A stretch of 64,000 nucleotides of DNA from Artocarpus heterophyllus. Lineage: Eukaryota; Streptophyta; Magnoliopsida; Rosales; Moraceae. The stretch is from assembly GCA_025403435.1 (NCBI GenBank), contig CM046330.1:18808239-18872238 (forward strand). The letters run 5' to 3'. Below, in pieces: positions 13,910 to 25,517 of this stretch; positions within the stretch are counted from its first letter, which is position 1, and every line of letters begins with the position of its first letter. The position numbers and the translations under genes were made by a program. The notes beneath the pieces were generated by a model. It had not been told where the DNA came from, did no database searches, and saw only the letters and a list, made by a program, of their open reading frames with translations.

Positions 13910-14830
13910 TTTGCTAATTATTGTAACAAACAATGCTCCAACAAAAGACGACAGCTTGTGCCCAGTACTCTAAATCGTGAAAACGGAGAACCACCTTTTC
14001 ACGAACTCCAACAGCTCAAGTCAATAATACGAAAAACCAGAAACCATCTCAAGCAATTTTCGTTCAAAATCAACCCAGAGACTTTCTATCCCAACTAAAA
14101 GCCCCAATACATGTACTCGAATCTATTCTTCTATTCCAGTAAAAGCATTTTGATAAAGAAAACACAATTTATCACGAAGAAATTTACAAACTCTCCTCTT
14201 CATAACCCCCTCAACATATCCAAACAGATTCTTCAATTCCCAACAAAACCTAAAATTAACAAAATCAAAACCCACTAACTACGAACCCTAAAGGCAAGAA
14301 AATTCCATTTCCCCATCCATCTGATTCTACAACATCCCAAAAACTCCTAAACTTTCAGAAACCACACTAACTTTTCGAAAATCTTCCCAATTCAAACTCT
14401 GAAGAAGATATGTACATCTACGGAATCAACATTCCTGCGAATCTAAACTCAAATATTTCTCCTATAAATCTAGAAAAAATCAAGTTAATTTTTAACCAAA
14501 AAAAAAAAAGGTCCCTAACAATCATCTGGTCTACCATGAAAAGAAAACATAAACGAATTCTAGGGTTTTCTCATTTTTTCTTCCCCTCTTTCGAGTTCTT
14601 CTCCACAAGCTTCCAAAGACAATACCTCGATCCGAATTATAGAGAAAGAGAGAGACAGAGGTTAGAGAGAGAAAATCAGTGTAAAATTAGGATTTACGGT
14701 TAACGATCTCCAAGCTGGTTCAAAGTCGATCGAATAGAGAGAGAGATTTCAGTTAGAGAGAGAAAATCAGAAAGAGAGTGAGACACAAACAGGGCAAGGG
14801 GTCTTTCTGTAAATCTAGTTTCTTTCTCAT
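13910..14830 (-). promoter_or_regulatory. 5' UTR, leader intron and proximal promoter of the CBE1-like gene
   Basis: Upstream of the ATG at 13909 the minus strand has an acceptor just before the start (AATTAG| at 13914). A matching donor lies far upstream (CGAG|GTATTG, intron start 14625). This suggests a leader intron of about 0.7 kb. The exon above 14626 reads as a CT-rich (TCTCTCT) leader typical of plant 5' UTRs. The transcription start is not determinable by eye, and no clear TATA box was seen. Confidence 0.5.
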
Positions 14831-15864
14831 CCCTTCGCGTTCGATGAGGATGAAAAAGAAAAAAGAAAAAAAGAAAAAAAAATAATTGATAAGATTTGGA
14901 ATCGAGCTCACGCGCTATTTTGACGTGAAGTACACAGAGATATGTGATCTGTCTAAAATAGAGAATTGCCAATTATCGCTGCGCGTTAAACATGAAGGGC
15001 GTAGGATGGGAGGAGGAATTGAAATTTTGATTAAAGTTCATTTTTGGAGAAGATTTTTCTCGTCCTTTACAACATGGAATAAATGCTGCTGTGCTATTTG
15101 GTTTTCATACCAAAATTAATCTTAATTGATTGGCTCTTAAATTCTTCTAATCTTTTTTGGTACATATTAAATAACCTAACCGGATGATTTTAGGGGTAAT
15201 AAATTAGATATTTTATTTTTTAGAGAGGGCTATACATAAGTTTAATTTGAATACATGTGCATAAATGTGAATATGCAAAAGTTGAGGGGGCACCCCCTCC
15301 CTTAGCCCGGCCCTAAGTATTTTCGTCGTTATATGTTATAGTGTTTCCTTTCAAAAAATTAAAATTACAAACTTACTTTATTTGAAATTTTTTATCTGAA
15401 CCACGTTTTCAAACAATCTATTTATCTACCAAAATATAACTTTAGTAGCATTTATAAAGAGATAGAATACTTTAACAACAAGTTTAATCAGTGTCTAAAG
15501 TAGGGGAAAAAGTAATACAAAAGGGGTTTTTTATGTGTGCTTATTATTGAGTTGTGTTTGTTTTTTGTATCATAATTTTTTTTATTTGGAATGTCCAAGA
15601 TAAATGTTAAACCTCTCCTATAATGTTGAAGTGTTTAGAGGAATCATCATTATAATGATTTTGGTTTTTCTTTTCTGCTTTTTATGGCTTTTGAGAATTG
15701 AGAGTGAAATTATAAATCATAATTGATCACCGGAAAATACTCAAAACATCTTATTTGCTTTGCTAAAATACATCCACATCATCTTAGGGTTTAAAGTTTT
15801 CGCCTTTGAGTATCTTACTCTACTTCAAGTAAACAGTGTGTTTTTTGACCGGTTTTTTGTGCAA
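14831..15864. other. Intergenic spacer, no gene recognised
   Basis: AT-rich DNA between the promoter side of the CBE1-like gene and the LINE remnant. Short frames such as 14886-15119 show no known motif. The stretch near 15283-15312 (CCCCCTCCCTTAGCCCGGCCC) resembles wording common in plant repeats but I cannot assign it. Confidence 0.4.
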
Positions 15865-16756
15865 ATGGCTGAGTACAATGGTGAAGACAGCATAATTTCA
15901 AGTGTAGAAGGTAAACCACTAGATAAGGGTGAAAAGCTAGCGGTTTATCTAAAATTAGAGTTCAACGTGAATGAGATCTCAGTGGTTTCAAAATCTACTC
16001 TTCTGGGTAAACTCTTTCTTAGGAAGCAAATGAGCAAATCCTTGGTGTGGAAGATTCTAGTTGGGATGTATGGAAAGGGTTCCTAGTGGAGAATGCAGCA
16101 ACTCAAAGTTGGGGGGTTTTGCCTTCAACAACGATGATGACAGGTAATAGGTTTTGCAAGGAAGCCATAGTCCATGGATGGCCTCATCGCAATATCAAAG
16201 AGTGGCCCGTGAATGGTTGTTGGGCGAATATCAACTTTGACATTTCTCAGTTTTGGCTGCAGATGCATGGGCTTCCCAATGAGCATAACTCTCCGGTGAA
16301 TGATAAGTTGGCAGCATGGATGGTAGGTGAACCTAATGATATGATTGTTCAAAAAGATGGGATTTCCCTAAATATGCGAGAGTGATATTGATATGTGTTT
16401 GGGTAAATCTCTTGTTCCAGGATTTTGCCTTTAAAGACTTAATCAAAGAGTGATGTGGATACAATCTAAACACACACACTTCCCAAAATTTTGCTATCAT
16501 GAAAAGAAGAGCTGTAATAGTGAAGTGGTGTTGGTGGAAGATGGTGAGGGCAGAACTATCCCAGCATTCGGGCGATAGAAAGGCAGAGGTTGTTGGGGAC
16601 GCGTGATTTATAGCAGTTGAGCCACCGGAGTTGACGGTGAATCACCAAAAGCTGCAAAAGATCTCTATTAGGTAGACTAGCTAACTCAAATGGGCTCGAT
16701 GTCTTGGGCGTTGGCACGAAGGAGTAGGGAAGAACAATGGTTGGAACTAATGAGGT
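15865..16756 (+). pseudogene. L1-like LINE ORF1 (DUF4283/zinc-knuckle) remnant, 5' part
   Basis: Decayed ORF1 of a non-LTR retrotransposon, whose product coats the element RNA in this family. An ATG at 15865 opens a frame with MAEYNGEDS. Near 16050 the reading continues in another frame as DVWKGFLVENAATQSW, PHRNIKEWP and FWLQMHGLP; the last is the signature phrase of plant DUF4283 proteins. Around 16476 a degraded zinc-knuckle-like region (FPKFCYH) follows. Copia-1 is inserted at 16757; the downstream LINE part resumes at 23421 on the same strand. Confidence 0.6.
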
Positions 16757-16761
16757 GCCAA

Positions 16762-17188
16762 TGTAACCGTTGCAACATTTTTTAACGGTTTCAATAACGA
16801 ATTGAAACCAATTTATTTTGTTGCAATTATTGGCTCATATTTATGCCCATTAACACTCCTTGGTAACTGATTTTTCTTGGGTGCTATTTATTTCCTTGAT
16901 GGGAGAAAATAAGTGCTGAAGAGAGAAATCCAGAAAAACAAAATTTCACGTACAGTTTTTGTGAAACAAAATTGGGTCCCCAAGTTCTGAAAATTCCATT
17001 AAGAATCTTACACCATCAATTGAGTTTTTGTGAGAACTTGGAAGCATCCCAAGTGTAGGCAGTCACAGCACATCGTTTTGCACAGCAATGGCAGGAGGTA
17101 AATATGTTTTTTCACGCTTCCGTTTTCGGTTCCAATTCTTGATATGCATACAGTTTATAGCATGCTTGAATTGGTTTTATGTTTTACA
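16762..17188 (+). repeat. copia-1 5' LTR (427 bp)
   Basis: Starts TGTAACCGTTGC, ends GTTTTACA. Direct repeat of 22989-23415 with 8 substitutions and no indel. Confidence 0.95.
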
Positions 17189-17190
17189 TT

Positions 17191-17203
17191 TGGCATCAGA
17201 GCC
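17191..17203 (+). other. copia-1 primer binding site
   Basis: TGGCATCAGAGCC lies 2 nt after the 5' LTR. It matches the usual plant site complementary to the 3' end of initiator-Met tRNA (TGGTATCAGAGC) with one change. Confidence 0.85.
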
Positions 17204-17488
17204 GTAAATTTGACCTCTGCCTTGCATGAAAAACTGGAAAATATGCACTGTGTAATGTTACGCACGAGTTAAAATTTTTTGATTTTTGAGTTTTGATTTT
17301 TAACGTTTCTTAATTGAAACTAAGATTAGAAATCATTTAGACATTAGATTTCTATGAATTCTACAATTTGAAACGTCAAAATTGGTGTCCGAATGGTAGA
17401 ATTACAGCCGGGTCTGAAACGGGTCAAAACCGGGTTGAAACCGGGTCGTTCGGGTGAAGAAGACCCGGATTCAAGGTTAAAGACGATA

Positions 17489-17691
17489 AAAACGACATGT
17501 CGTTTGACTTGGGTCAGCCAAAAATGACATGTCGTTTCAGGCGTTGAAGGGCTCGTTTCAACGATAAAAAACGACAAGTCGTTTTGGACATTTATGACCA
17601 AAACGACATGTCGTTTGTATGTTGACAGGCTGCCCTCTCTGTAAACGACGTGTCGTTTACGCCGGGGGGCTCTCCAAACGACGCCGTTTTT
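17489..17691. repeat. Cluster of short ACGAC/GTCGT palindromes in the copia-1 leader
   Basis: Six related palindromes lie within about 200 bp. They are AAACGACATGTCGTTT at 17490 and again at 17602, imperfect forms at 17524 and 17570, a 20-bp form reading GTAAACGACGTGTCGTTTAC at 17641-17660 with one central mismatched pair, and AAACGACGCCGTTTT at about 17676. They sit about 300 bp after the primer site, well upstream of gag, in otherwise AT-rich leader. Confidence 0.85.
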
Positions 17692-18209
17692 TAGTATGCA
17701 GAAAATTAAAAAAATAAATAAAACCCAAAAATTAAAAAAAAAATTGATTTTTTCTAGATTTTATAAAGTGATATTTTTGGGGAAATTTTCTTAAAATTTT
17801 CAGTTTTTATAATTTTTATGAAATTTTCATAATATATCCACAATTTTTATATATTTATGGAATTTTTCATATTATGAAATAATTTATGAAAAATTCATAA
17901 TTTTGAATATTCATAATTTTTGGTATTTGTTATGAATATTATACAATAATTGTGTGGATATAATTTTGTAAATTTATGTACATATAGTGTTCATTATGTA
18001 TAATTTATGATTTAAAATTATGCATGCAATATTAAGTTAAATAATTTAGTACATTTAATTTTGTGCAATAATGTGCTAAATTATATTTTTGAATGTATAA
18101 TTTTAATATATACATAATGAAAATTAGTACATAAATTATGGTTCTTTGTTCATATTTATTTATTGCTTAAGGTAAATGCAATTTATTTTATGAGCAAAAT
18201 TTAAGAATA

Positions 18210-18560
18210 AATGTCTTGTGATATATGTATTTAATTTTTTGAATAATTAAAGAGTAGCCACAGCATCTTTAATTATGCAAAAAATTATGAAAGATGTTTA
18301 AATCACATATGGTAAAAAGACATTAAATTGTGATTAATCATATGTAATATGATAAATTTTATCCCACAGGAATTTTTATTGTATTTAATATGATTAGTTA
18401 GGATGATGTATCAAATTATCTTTCTTAATTTACCCACAGGAATTAAGAAAATGGCATATAATTTAATAGCGTCATCATAAGGATATATGAATCTGTTTGA
18501 GTTAAAAATTTAGCCCACAGGTAATTTTTATGTCATTTGATTCATATTTTAATGCATGAT
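18210..18560 (+). other. Row of four long RNA hairpins with CACA-tipped loops in the copia-1 leader
   Basis: Four consecutive imperfect inverted repeats put a CCACAG-type tip at the apex. (1) 18231-18253 pairs with 18266-18288 around GCCACAGC (18257-18264). (2) 18331-18360 pairs with 18371-18400 around CCCACAGG (18363-18370). (3) about 18405-18430 pairs with 18441-18478 around CCCACAGG (18433-18440). (4) about 18485-18510 pairs with 18523-18550 around CCCACAGG (18514-18521). Many mismatches are G-U compatible in the sense RNA. The row ends about 100 nt before gag. Confidence 0.7.
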
Positions 18561-18645
18561 TTACATTGGTAAACATGTCATAAAGTATTGTAGCCTCAAT
18601 TTAGTAACATAAGCATGTATGTTTTATTATGCAACTATGCAAACT

Positions 18646-21600
18646 ATGAGTTACTCTGATTTCTAGTGTGACATTCCCGAACTTACGGGAGACAACTATA
18701 AAGTGTGGAAGGAGAGAATTCTTCTTCATTTAGGTGTCATGGACATTGACTTGGCTATCCGTAAGAATGAACCACCTGCCATTACAGAGACCAGCCAGCC
18801 AGATGATGTGGACCATTATGAAAAGTGGGAGCGATCTAATCGCCTCTGCGTAATGTTCATTAAGACGAAAATATCGGCTGGCATACGCGGTTCATTGGAG
18901 CAATATGACAAAGTGCGAGCTCTGATGAAGGCAATTGATGAGCAGTTTGCTACATCAGACAAAGCCTTGGCTAGCACTCTGATAATGAAATTTTCATCCA
19001 TGAAGCTCACTGGAATTCATGGTGTGCGTGAGCACATCATGCAAATGAGGGATATAGCGGCTCAACTGAAGACACTTGAGGTTGAGATGTCTGAAACCTT
19101 CCTTGTGCACTACATCCTCAACACTCTCCCACATCAATATGGACCTTTCAAGATATCCTACAACACACATAAGGATAAGTGGTCCATCAATGAATTGATG
19201 ACCATGTGTGTCCAGGAAGAAGGAAGGCTTGCTATGGAAGCGGGAGAGAGTGTGCATCTGACAACTCAAAGGAAGAACAAGGGCTAAGCCAAGAATAAGG
19301 GAACATGCAAACTGTCTGTTCAAGCTGATATCAAGAAGGAATCCAGGTGCTTCTTTTGTAAAAAGAAGGGGCACATAAAGAAGGATTGTCCTAAATATCA
19401 GAGATGGCTTGACAAAAAAGGTACTCAATTCTCACTTGTTTGTTATAAATCTAATATGGTTGACGTTAAACGTAATACATGGTGGATTGATTCTGGTTCT
19501 TCAATCCATGTCACTAATTCCTTGCAGGGATTGCAAGGCTTAAGGAAGCCAGTGGGAAGTGAGCAGTGCATCTATACAGGCAACAAGATGCGCTCACATG
19601 TAGAGGCTGTCGGAACATGCAATTTAGTTTTATCTAGTGGTTTTATTTTAAAATTAGAAAAGACATTTTATGTTCCTAGTTTTTCTAGGAATTTAATTTC
19701 AGTTTCAAGGCTTGTACCATTGGGATTTTCCTTTAATTTTTCAAACACTATATTTAGTTTGTTTTATAGATCTGAACTTATTGGAAATGGTATATTGTCA
19801 AATGATCTTTTCAAAATTAATTTACAAGATAAAACTTCTTATACTTCTATGCATGTTCAAGATAATGCTGGCATTAAGAGATGTGTTATGAATGAAGATT
19901 CCTCTATGTTGTGGCACCGTAGATTAGGCCATATCTCTATTGAGAGAATAAAATGACTAGTGAATGATGGAGTACTTAGTACTCTAGATTTCACTGACTT
20001 TGACACTTGTGTGGACTGCATAAAGGGAAAGCAGACCAATATGTCAAAGAAAGGTGCCAAGAGGAGTTCAGACATATTAGAGATCATACATACATATATT
20101 TGTAGTCCAGACATAAACGCGTATGGTCAAAAGTATTTCATTACTTTTATTGATGATTACTCACGATATATGTATCTCTACTTGCTTCATAACAAAAATG
20201 AAGCTATAGATGCCTTTAAGGTGTTTAAGGCAGAAGTAGAGAAACAATATGGTAAGCAAATAAAGATAGTGAGATCTGATAGAGGTGGTGAATACTATGG
20301 TAGATACACCGAAGATGGACAAGCGCCTGGTCCATTTGCGAAGTTTCTTCAAGAACATGGGATAGTTGCCCAATATACTATGCCCAGTTCTCCACATCAA
20401 AATGGTGTGGCAAAAAGAAGAAACCGAACATTGTTGGATATGGTGCGGAGCATGCTTAGCAGCTCCAAGCTTCCTAGGTCTTTGTGGACTGAAGCTCTCA
20501 AGATGGCTGTGTATATATTAAACCGAGTTCCAACCAAGGCTGTCTCAAAGACACCGTTCGAGTTATGAAAAGGTTGGAAACCGAGTTTGAGACATATACG
20601 CGTTTGGGGATGCCCGTCTGAAGTAAGAGTCTATAATCCACAAGAAAAGAAGCTAGACCCAATGACCATAAGTGGGTATTTCGTTGGATATGCTGAACGG
20701 TCTAAGGGATACAGATTTTATTGTCCATCACATACCACTAGGTTTGTGGAATCAAGGAATGTGAAATTTCTTGAGAATGACTTGATCAGTGGGAGCGATC
20801 GATCTTGGAACACCGTTCTAGAGAAAGATCATACAGATGCTCAAGCTTCCACTTCATATGATAGAGTGATTGTTATACGCGATACGCCTACAGTTCAAAC
20901 GCGTGTTGAACAACAGCCAGTCATTCAAGTTCCACAGATTGCTGATCAAGAAGTAGTAGATCCAGTTGAACAGCCAGCTGATCAACATGCTCCTCAAGAG
21001 AATGTTGAACCAGCATTAAGGAGATCTACTAGAGTAAGGCGATCAGCTATTCCTAGTGACTATATTGTGTATCTACAAGAGTCTGACTACAACATAAGAG
21101 CCGAAAATGATCCAGACACGTTTTCACAAGCCATGAGTTGTAAGGAATCTAACTTGTGGTATGATGCCATGAAAGATGAGATGAACTCTATGTCATCTAA
21201 TGGAGTCTGGGATCTTGTCAAGTTGCCTGATGGTGTAAAAGCCATTGGATGCAAATGGGTCTTCAAGACAAAGAAAGACTCATTAGGCAACATTGAGAGA
21301 CATAAGACAAGACTCATTGCTAAAGGATTCACTCAAAAGGAAGGTATAGATTACACTGAGACTTTTTCTCCTGTATCTAAAAAGGATTCCCTTCGTGTGA
21401 TCATGGCATTAGTAGCTCATTTTGATTTTGAGTTACATCAGATGGATGTGAAAACGGCATTCCTCAATGGTGATCTAGAGGAAGAGGTTTATATGAAACA
21501 ACCTGAAGGATTCTCCTCTAGTGATGGTGAGCAATTGGTATGCAAACTCAAGAAATCCATATATGGTTTGAAACAGGCTTCCCGTCAATGGTATTTGAAA

Positions 21601-22682
21601 TTCCATGATGTCATCACTTCATTTGGTTTTGAAGAGAACATCATGGATCAATGTATATAGCAGAAGGTCAGTGGGAGCAAGATTTGTTTCCTTGTTTTAT
21701 ATGTGGATGATATCCTTCTTGCAACCAATGACAAGGGGTTTTTATATGAGGTGAAACAATTCCTTTCTAAGAACTTTGATATGAAGGATATGGGTGAGGC
21801 ATCTTATGTCATTGGCATAAAGATCCATAGGGATAGATCTCGATGCATTTTGAGACTATCGCAAGGAAACCTATATCAATAAAGTCTTAGACAGATTTCG
21901 GATGAAAGATTGTTCACCAAGTGTAGCACCTATTGTGAAGGGTGAAAAGTTCAGTTTGAACCAATGTCCAAAGAATGATTTCGAGAAAGTTCAAATGAGT
22001 AACATTCCTTATGCTTCAGCTGTCGGAAGCCTTATGTATGCTCAGGTCTGCACAAGACCTGACATTGCATTTACTGTGGGAATGTTGGGAAGATATCAGA
22101 GTAACCCAGGCATTGACCACTAAAGGGCTGCAAAGAAAGTGATGAGGTACCTTCAAGGTACAAAGGATTACATGCTTATGTATAGACGAACTGACATTCT
22201 ATAGGTGATTGGCTACTCCGATTCAGACTTTGCTGGCTGTGTTGATTCAAGAAAATCAACTTCAGGTTATATTTTCATGCTAGCCGGAGGAGCTGTATCT
22301 TGGAGGAGTGGAAAGCAAACGTTGGTTGCTACTTCCACGATGGAGGCAGAGTTCGTTTCTTGTTTTGAGGCTACTTCGCATGGTGTATGGTTGAAGAGTT
22401 TCATGTCAGGCCTCAGAATTGTAGATTCTGTGTCTAGGCCATTAAGGATATATTGTGACAATTCAGCTGCTGTCTTTATGGCTAAGAATAATAAGAGTGG
22501 CAAGTCGAAGTAAACATATCGACATTAAGTACTTAGCCATAAGGGAACGCATTAAGGAAAATAAAGTGGTCATTGAGCATATAAGCACTGAATTGATGAT
22601 CGCAGATCCTCTGACAAAAGGAATGCCACCGAAGTCATTTAAGGATCATGTTGTACAGATGGGACTTGGTTCCATAATGTAA
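18646..22682 (+). pseudogene. copia-1 gag-pol pseudogene
   Basis: A single copia polyprotein frame, broken. Gag begins near the ATG at 18646; LTGDNYKVWKERI is the usual N-terminal gag phrase. Next come a CCHC knuckle (CFFCKKKGHIKKDC, near 19350), a protease active site WIDSGSS (about 19486), the integrase zinc region (WHRRLGH...CVDC), and the integrase core with FIDDYSR and RSDRGGEYY. The third catalytic position reads GVAKRRN where the family has GVAERRN, a Glu-to-Lys change. RT keeps YVDD (near 21700). RNase H shows GYSDSDFAGC and STMEAEF. In-frame stops lie at 18664 (TAG), 19285 (TAA), 19954 (TGA), 20566 (TGA), 21658 (TAG), 22121 (TAA) and 22202 (TAG). Single-base insertions lie near 21865 and 22505. 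Not functional. Confidence 0.95.
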
Positions 22683-22977
22683 ATTTGTTTGTACATACAA
22701 TTTACAGTTTTAATGAAACTCTTATTCAGTTGTGATGTTTTCTCATATTTGTTTTGCGCATTAAGTTATTGGAGAAAATTCACATATAGTAGGACCAAGA
22801 ATAAACATTGGGTTTATTCATAAAGTTAAGTTATCATATAAGGAATAAAGTCTGAGAAATAATACATTGTAATACATGGAAGATAATACTCACAATTTAG
22901 AGAAATTATCGCCATGATTCATGTATTTGTTTCCTGAAAGTTTGGGTTTAATGAATATAAAGATAAATATGGAGACC

Positions 22978-22988
22978 AAGTGGGAGAA
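22978..22988 (+). other. copia-1 polypurine tract
   Basis: AAGTGGGAGAA directly abuts the 3' LTR, the place where plus-strand DNA synthesis is primed. Confidence 0.8.
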
Positions 22989-23415
22989 TGTAACCGTTGC
23001 AACATTTTTTAACGGTTTCACTAACGAATTGAAACCAATTTATTTTGTTGCAATTATTGGCTCATATTTATGCCCATTAACACTCATTGGTAACTGATTT
23101 TTCTTGGGTGCTATTTATTTCCTTGATGGGAGGAAATGAGTGCTGAAGAGAGAAATCCAGAAAAACAAAATTTCACGTACAGTTTTTGTGAAACAAAATT
23201 GGGTCCCCAAGTTCTGAAAATTCCATTAAGAATCTTACACCATCAATTGAGTTTTTGTGAGAACTTAGAAGCATCCCAAGTGCAGGCAGTCACAGCACAT
23301 CGTTTTGCGCAGCAATGGCAGGAGGTAAATATGTTTTTTCACGCTTCCGTTTTCGATTCCAATTCTTGATATGCATACAGTTTATAGCATGCTTGAATTG
23401 GTTTTATGTTTTACA
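22989..23415 (+). repeat. copia-1 3' LTR (427 bp)
   Basis: Matches the 5' LTR over its full length with 8 substitutions; followed by the GCCAA target duplication. Confidence 0.95.
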
Positions 23416-23420
23416 GCCAA

Positions 23421-24880
23421 CGCTGGTGAACGGTCAGGACAAAATTGCAGAAGAAGGTATGGTAGTTGTTGAATATTGTGCTTATGAAACATTCCAGAGG
23501 AATGGTGGTTCCACTATGATTCTTGGCAGAGGCTTGCAGAGTATGTCAATTGATGTGGATACAAGGTATCAAATAAAATGTTATTCGTCGGCTTGATCTC
23601 TTCTAGGCGTGGTGGGGAAAGTTTTTTTGAGGTGGGAAATGGGCACATACAGCAGGGGGTGTCTAAAAAGATGGGATGGGAAGGCCCAAACCACTTGTGG
23701 AGCCCAAAAACTAAATAATGAAGTTGTGGTCTAAGAGAAGTCAAAAGTTGTTGTATCTAGAAGTGATCCTTGTGCTGATTTTCAAACCTTACTCTGGGCC
23801 TTTGATTCTCATTATGTTGAGTCCTATAAGGGGCTATTATAGCCTGGGCTTATTACAAGAGTCGAAGCCTCTCTAATGTTGCTTGATCCTCTTTTGTGTA
23901 TTATTGATTCATCTTATTATAATTTATTCTCCAGCAGACTGGTTCAAAGAAGAGGAAGGTTAAGTCGTTTAATGCCACACTTTTGACCAAACAGAGGACT
24001 TGTTGAGCTAGCTGAAGTTTGGAAAAATGAAGAGGGAACGGAGATGGTTGAGGAGACTGGGCGTAACTCAACCAGGAAGGGTCAACGACTGGTCAAGAAG
24101 GAAGAACATCATACAACTTTTTACCGCTAGGAGGGATTTGGAAGCAAAGTTAGGAGAAGCTACTAACGCTAAGTTTGGAAACATGGTGGATGTTTAGGCA
24201 AGTTTATTCAAGCTTTTCTATGGCCAAGGAGGCGGGCCTTAACATGCCCCCATAGGCACCATGAAAACCTAGCCAATCCCTCTATAAATGAAGGCCTTTG
24301 GGCCTTGGTCAGAAAAAATAACTCTAATTATGTTTTGCAAGTGGATACTAAAATAAAATAGTGATGGACATTTATAAATTTATTTTGGGTTTTGTTGGTA
24401 CTTGTTCATCAAGGCAACAAGGAGGATTGGAGGACTTTGTTGTTTTGGGAAGATGGGCGTTAGAGTTGATTCCTAGGAAAGCTCTAACTAGATCATTAAA
24501 GTTCGTTTGGCTTATGTGGGATTGGGCTGTGTGTGGTCTATTAATTGTTTTCATGGGCCTGCAGTTGTGGCACAAAGGATGAAATTCTCACGGAACTTTG
24601 CTAATCAAGTAGTTCATGGGGATGAAGATTGGGTGATAACTGAGGATTTAAATCTACTACTATCAAGTGGTGATAAAAAGCAGAGGTAGGCCATGGAGAA
24701 ACAAAGATGGCAAAATTCTTTGGAAATTTTTTTAATAATAGTAAAGGGGTTGGTTTAGGCTTTATGGGAGGAAGCTTTACTTGGACCAATGGTCAAGAAG
24801 TTGCTTTGCTTGTTAAGAAACGGCTGAACAAGGTGGCTGGGAGTATAGAGTGGTGCTCAAAATATCTAAAGCTTGGTGTT
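23421..24880 (+). pseudogene. L1-like LINE remnant, 3' part (end of ORF1 and start of ORF2 endonuclease)
   Basis: Continuation of the LINE interrupted by copia-1, same strand. Between about 24610 and 24870 two frames together read as the L1 endonuclease: DWVITEDLNLLL (family form: W-x-x-x-G-D-F-N), then GGSFTWTNGQ and VKKRLNKVAGSIEW (family form: G-x-x-F-T-W-x-N ... K-R-L-D-R). Stops and frame changes show decay, and no reverse transcriptase follows. The part from 23421 to 24300 should be the ORF1 C-terminal region and spacer, but only its position supports that. Confidence 0.55.
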
Positions 24881-25512
24881 TTTAACCTGGTCCATAGTCC
24901 TTCTCCCCCTCTCTGTCCCTCTTTTGTGAGTGAAACCTAGGGTTTTTGTGAGTGCTCCTCTCATAGGGCCGGAGTTTGGCAGGCGGCACTTCGCTGTCTT
25001 AGGATTCCCTACCCTTGAGAGGAGATCCAGTGCTTTATGATGATGGCACTAGAAGTGAAGGAGGCTTCATGGTTGAAGGTGTGGTCTTTTGGTTAGGTGG
25101 AGGATGGGGGGCAATGGGGGTTCCAATCGGTCTTTTTGGGCATGTTGGCGTCTCGAAGGAAGAGGTCTTGTGGCAGTGTTTGCTAGCTCGAGCCACGTGA
25201 GTACAACAACATTTCAGCAACCTTGGAGTTTTCAGCGCTACTTTGTTAGATCATACAGGTGGCCCCATGATAGGCTTATAGGGTGTTCGACTAGTGGTGG
25301 AAACTATTGGTGGGAACCGTATTTACTGTAGCATGTGAGAGCTTTATATTGTAGCAATTTTTTTCTTTTTACTGTAACATATGAAAGCTTTATACTATTC
25401 ATAACTAAGTTTGTGGTGTAAACCACCCTTAGCCAAACACCCACTTAGTGATGAAGGGCTGCGACAACGCTTGGCTCTTTATTGTTGGCCTGGTGGAGAA
25501 CCTACGGCAGTG
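24881..25512. other. Spacer left of the gypsy LTR fragment, no gene recognised
   Basis: Contains CT-rich wording (24897-24945) and short frames with no motif. It ends at GTTCC (25513-25517), the target duplication flanking the inverted LTR fragment. Confidence 0.4.
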
Positions 25513-25517
25513 GTTCC

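Larger units (their letters stand above)
16762..23415 (+). mobile_element. Ty1/copia LTR retrotransposon (copia-1), complete but coding-dead
   Basis: Full element of 6654 bp flanked by the 5-bp target duplication GCCAA (16757-16761 and 23416-23420). Identical-length LTRs begin TG and end CA. Order inside: primer site, long untranslated leader, gag, protease, integrase, reverse transcriptase, RNase H, polypurine tract, which is the copia order (integrase before RT). Its LTRs differ at 8 of 427 positions by eye (about 1.9%), so insertion is fairly recent. It nevertheless carries seven in-frame stops and two frameshifts, so it was probably copied in trans. It interrupts an older LINE. Confidence 0.95.
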
